Assembly: GCF_035946395.1 (NCBI RefSeq)
Contig: NZ_DASYZI010000447.1
Span: 1 to 14,828, forward strand
DNA: 14,828 bases
DNA from: Actinocrinis sp035946395
GTDB taxonomy: Bacteria; Actinomycetota; Actinomycetes; Streptomycetales; Catenulisporaceae
Direction of reading: 5' to 3'
Numbering within the stretch: the first letter of the stretch is position 1; each line of letters starts with the position of its first letter. This document shows, piece after piece, positions 13,637 to 14,828 of the stretch. Position numbers and translations under genes: made by a program. Under the pieces are notes generated by a model that saw only the letters and a list, made by a program, of their open reading frames with translations, made no database searches and was not told the origin of the DNA.

Positions 13637-14137
13637 TCAGCGGGCGAAGGCGGCCGACAGCCGGATACGGGAGCCCGCGCCGCCGAGGCCGGTCGGCGCC
13701 GGACCGTTGAGCGTGACGCGCAGCGAGCCGTCACGGCCGCGGTCGGCATACCCTTCGAGCCGGGCGACCTCGTCGGGTCCGGCGTCGTCGCCGAGCGCCG
13801 AGACGATCAGCTCCACGGCGAACCGGCGATTGCCCAGCGCCGTGACTTCGGCGATCGTTAGCCGCACCGAGCGCGTCTTGTCGACGGCGACGGCGATCTC
13901 ACCGACCGTCAGATGTACCGGGTCGCCGACGATGAGCGCCCCGGAGACCAGTGGGAGCGCTCTCACGCGGTCTCGGCGCGCCAGCAGCTTCCGGGTGAAC
14001 CCCGTGGTGAGCGCGCGGGTGCCCGCGCGTGGCAGGGTCTGCACTCCGCCGCCCGGGACGAGCGACCAGCGCCCCCGGACGGTCACGGCACGCCTGTTCC
14101 CGTGGATGCCGAAATCCGGCAGGTCCAGCGCTGTCAC
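13637..14137 (-). CDS. Hypothetical protein, beta-rich, 166 residues
   Basis: I do not recognise this protein. From GTG 14137 it has 166 residues, no signal peptide and no membrane span. The composition alternates short hydrophobic strands with charged turns, as in a beta-rich fold: RRAVTVRGRWSLVPGGG, then LPLVSGALIVGDPVHLTVGE, then RFAVELIVSALGDDAG. It ends in a Gly/Arg-rich region and GSRIRLSAAFAR. The layout is faintly reminiscent of YceI lipocalin-like proteins, but the YceI hallmark motifs are missing, so that name is not supported. The start is set by a strong Shine-Dalgarno, GGAGGT, at 14148-14143, 5 nt from the GTG; an ATG 12 codons upstream lacks one. Codon-position bias and the strong ribosome site argue that it is real. 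A hairpin downstream separates it from the next gene. Confidence 0.68.
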   Translation of the reverse strand: MTALDLPDFGIHGNRRAVTVRGRWSLVPGGGVQTLPRAGTRALTTGFTRKLLARRDRVRALPLVSGALIVGDPVHLTVGEIAVAVDKTRSVRLTIAEVTALGNRRFAVELIVSALGDDAGPDEVARLEGYADRGRDGSLRVTLNGPAPTGLGGAGSRIRLSAAFAR

Positions 14138-14142
14138 GACGC

Positions 14143-14148
14143 ACCTCC
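14143..14148 (-). promoter_or_regulatory. Strong Shine-Dalgarno selecting GTG 14137
   Basis: Minus-strand GGAGGT lies 5 nt before GTG 14137. It is the strongest ribosome site in the window and decides between this GTG and the longer frame starting at 14173. Confidence 0.65.
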
Positions 14149-14590
14149 GCAGCCGAGCCGGGCAGAGCGGCACGTCGCGCGCCGAGTCGCTCCCGCCCTC
14201 GGCCGCGGCACGTCCAGTCTGCGCACGACTCCTTACAGGCCCCTGATATCTGGTGGACAGGCGCCGCCGGGAGCCAGGACGATCCGGGGACCGCGTGCCG
14301 GATTCCGTACCCTTCTCCGAACTCGCTGCCGAGCCAGGCGATCCCGGTCGTTCCCGGCGGCTTCTCCTGCTACACCAATGTCCCGCAGCTTCCTGTGTTC
14401 AAGCTAAAAACGCGGTAAGGGCGTGGTGTGACTTAGTGGCTTAGTGGGGCGCTAGGGTGCGCGGGTTGGTGGCCGACGGTGTTGTTCATGCGGCTGGTGC
14501 TGTGTGTGCTTGCGGGTCGAGAGCCGAGCGTGGCAAGGCGGAGGAGGGAGTCGCAGTGCCACGCGGCGTCAGCCGCACCAACGACACTGC

Positions 14591-14620
14591 GCGGCGATCG
14601 ATGACGCGGCGACCGATGAC
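14591..14620. repeat. Two tandem 15-bp direct repeats
   Basis: GCGGCGATCGATGAC (14591-14605) is followed directly by GCGGCGACCGATGAC (14606-14620), one mismatch. It is a simple tandem duplication in an otherwise featureless region. Confidence 0.75.
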
Positions 14621-14694
14621 AATGTGACCAGGCGACGGCCATCGGCACGCGAGCCTGGCCACCGGCCCGCGCACCCTTTACGTGCGGCGCAGGG

Positions 14695-14828
14695 TCAGGT
14701 TTCGGCCAGGTTGTGCGCGAACCGGTCGCGTGCGGCCGACCAGTGGTCCTTGTCGAACTTGCCGGAGCCCAGCGCGTCGGCCGCCTCGTAGCCCATCACC
14801 ATCGCGTGGTGGGTGTTGTCCGGAGTGA
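14695..14828 (-). CDS. C-terminal end of an unrecognised protein (cut by window)
   Basis: The minus-strand frame ending at TGA 14697-14695 is open to the window edge, showing the last 43 residues of a protein whose start lies beyond 14828. The visible sequence includes THHAMVMGYEAADALGSGKF and DHWSAARDRFAHNLAET. It is helical, with two His near the edge and good third-position G/C bias. This looks like a genuine coding tail, but it is too short for me to name a family. It points toward the hypothetical gene 13637-14137 and is separated from it by the long gene-free stretch. Confidence 0.65.
   Translation of the reverse strand, partial: TPDNTHHAMVMGYEAADALGSGKFDKDHWSAARDRFAHNLAET

Larger units (their letters stand above)
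14138..14694. other. 557-bp stretch with no convincing gene
   Basis: Open frames here are short, overlap one another and show no family resemblance. The stretch holds a tandem duplication of CTTAGTGG (14433-14440, 14441-14448), a small AT-rich patch at 14399-14413, and two near-identical 15-bp direct repeats at 14591-14620. A 23-codon frame at 14556-14627 (GTG start) has a GGAGGAGGGAG upstream but a low-complexity Arg/Met/Thr product. The promoter of the 13637-14137 gene must lie at the low end. It could also be decayed coding DNA. Confidence 0.5.

Noticed and set aside
13637..14137. YceI-family annotation for the 166-residue protein
   Set aside because: Only a vague beta-strand pattern matches; the family's conserved motifs are missing, so it was left as hypothetical.
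14673..14695. ACCCT/AGGGT pair as terminator of the partial gene
   Set aside because: The stem is only about 5 bp with a 13-nt loop, too weak to call.
14253..14791. Short open frames in the 557-bp gap and running into the partial gene
   Set aside because: They overlap in several frames, have Arg/Ser/Pro-rich translations, no matching ribosome sites and no family resemblance.

Overview
This 14.8 kb window is high-GC actinobacterial chromosome. The evidence is third-position G/C bias, GTG and TTG starts, TANNNT -10 boxes beside starts (leaderless transcripts), and families typical of Streptomyces-like or Catenulispora-like actinomycetes: an IcmA-type mutase, a DUF2127 membrane protein with a Cys-rich N-terminus, and tandem YbjQ-domain proteins. 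I see no insertion sequence, phage gene, CRISPR array, tRNA or rRNA. The gene order looks like ordinary chromosome with some poorly described accessory genes.

Layout. (1) 1-2150, minus: glycogen debranching enzyme GlgX, cut by the window edge a few residues before its C-terminus. (2) 2301-3140, plus: enoyl-CoA hydratase with both catalytic Glu, divergent from glgX. (3) 3267-5423, plus: a tight three-gene operon. Two proteins each carry two tandem YbjQ-like (PF01906) domains, and a 143-residue, mostly helical protein of unknown function overlaps the second gene. A cluster of three clear and one degenerate palindromes lies just upstream (3148-3207). (4) 5428-5487: four 15-bp tandem repeats between convergent genes. 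(5) 9847-5499, minus: ilvD, a MarR regulator and an isobutyryl-CoA mutase-type large subunit in a row. All three fit valine/isobutyryl-CoA metabolism. The mutase gene has a palindromic operator between its putative -35 and -10 boxes. (6) 10108-10971, plus: DUF2127 membrane protein. (7) 11140-11685, plus: a second MarR regulator, preceded by a cluster of TAGAC/GTCTA motifs. (8) 13415-11720, minus: an unknown protein with an HTH-like C-terminus, then undecaprenyl-diphosphatase UppP with a long hydrophilic insertion. (9) 14137-13637, minus: an unknown protein. (10) 14138-14694: no convincing gene. (11) 14695-14828, minus: the C-terminal end of an unrecognised protein.

How the genes may work together. 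IlvD makes 2-ketoisovalerate, the precursor of valine and isobutyryl-CoA. The IcmA-type subunit would interconvert isobutyryl-CoA and n-butyryl-CoA, but it lacks a B12-binding domain and needs an IcmB partner not encoded here. The MarR gene between them is a natural candidate regulator. The most under-described part is the YbjQ-domain operon with its own palindrome cluster; nothing in the sequence reveals its substrate or purpose.
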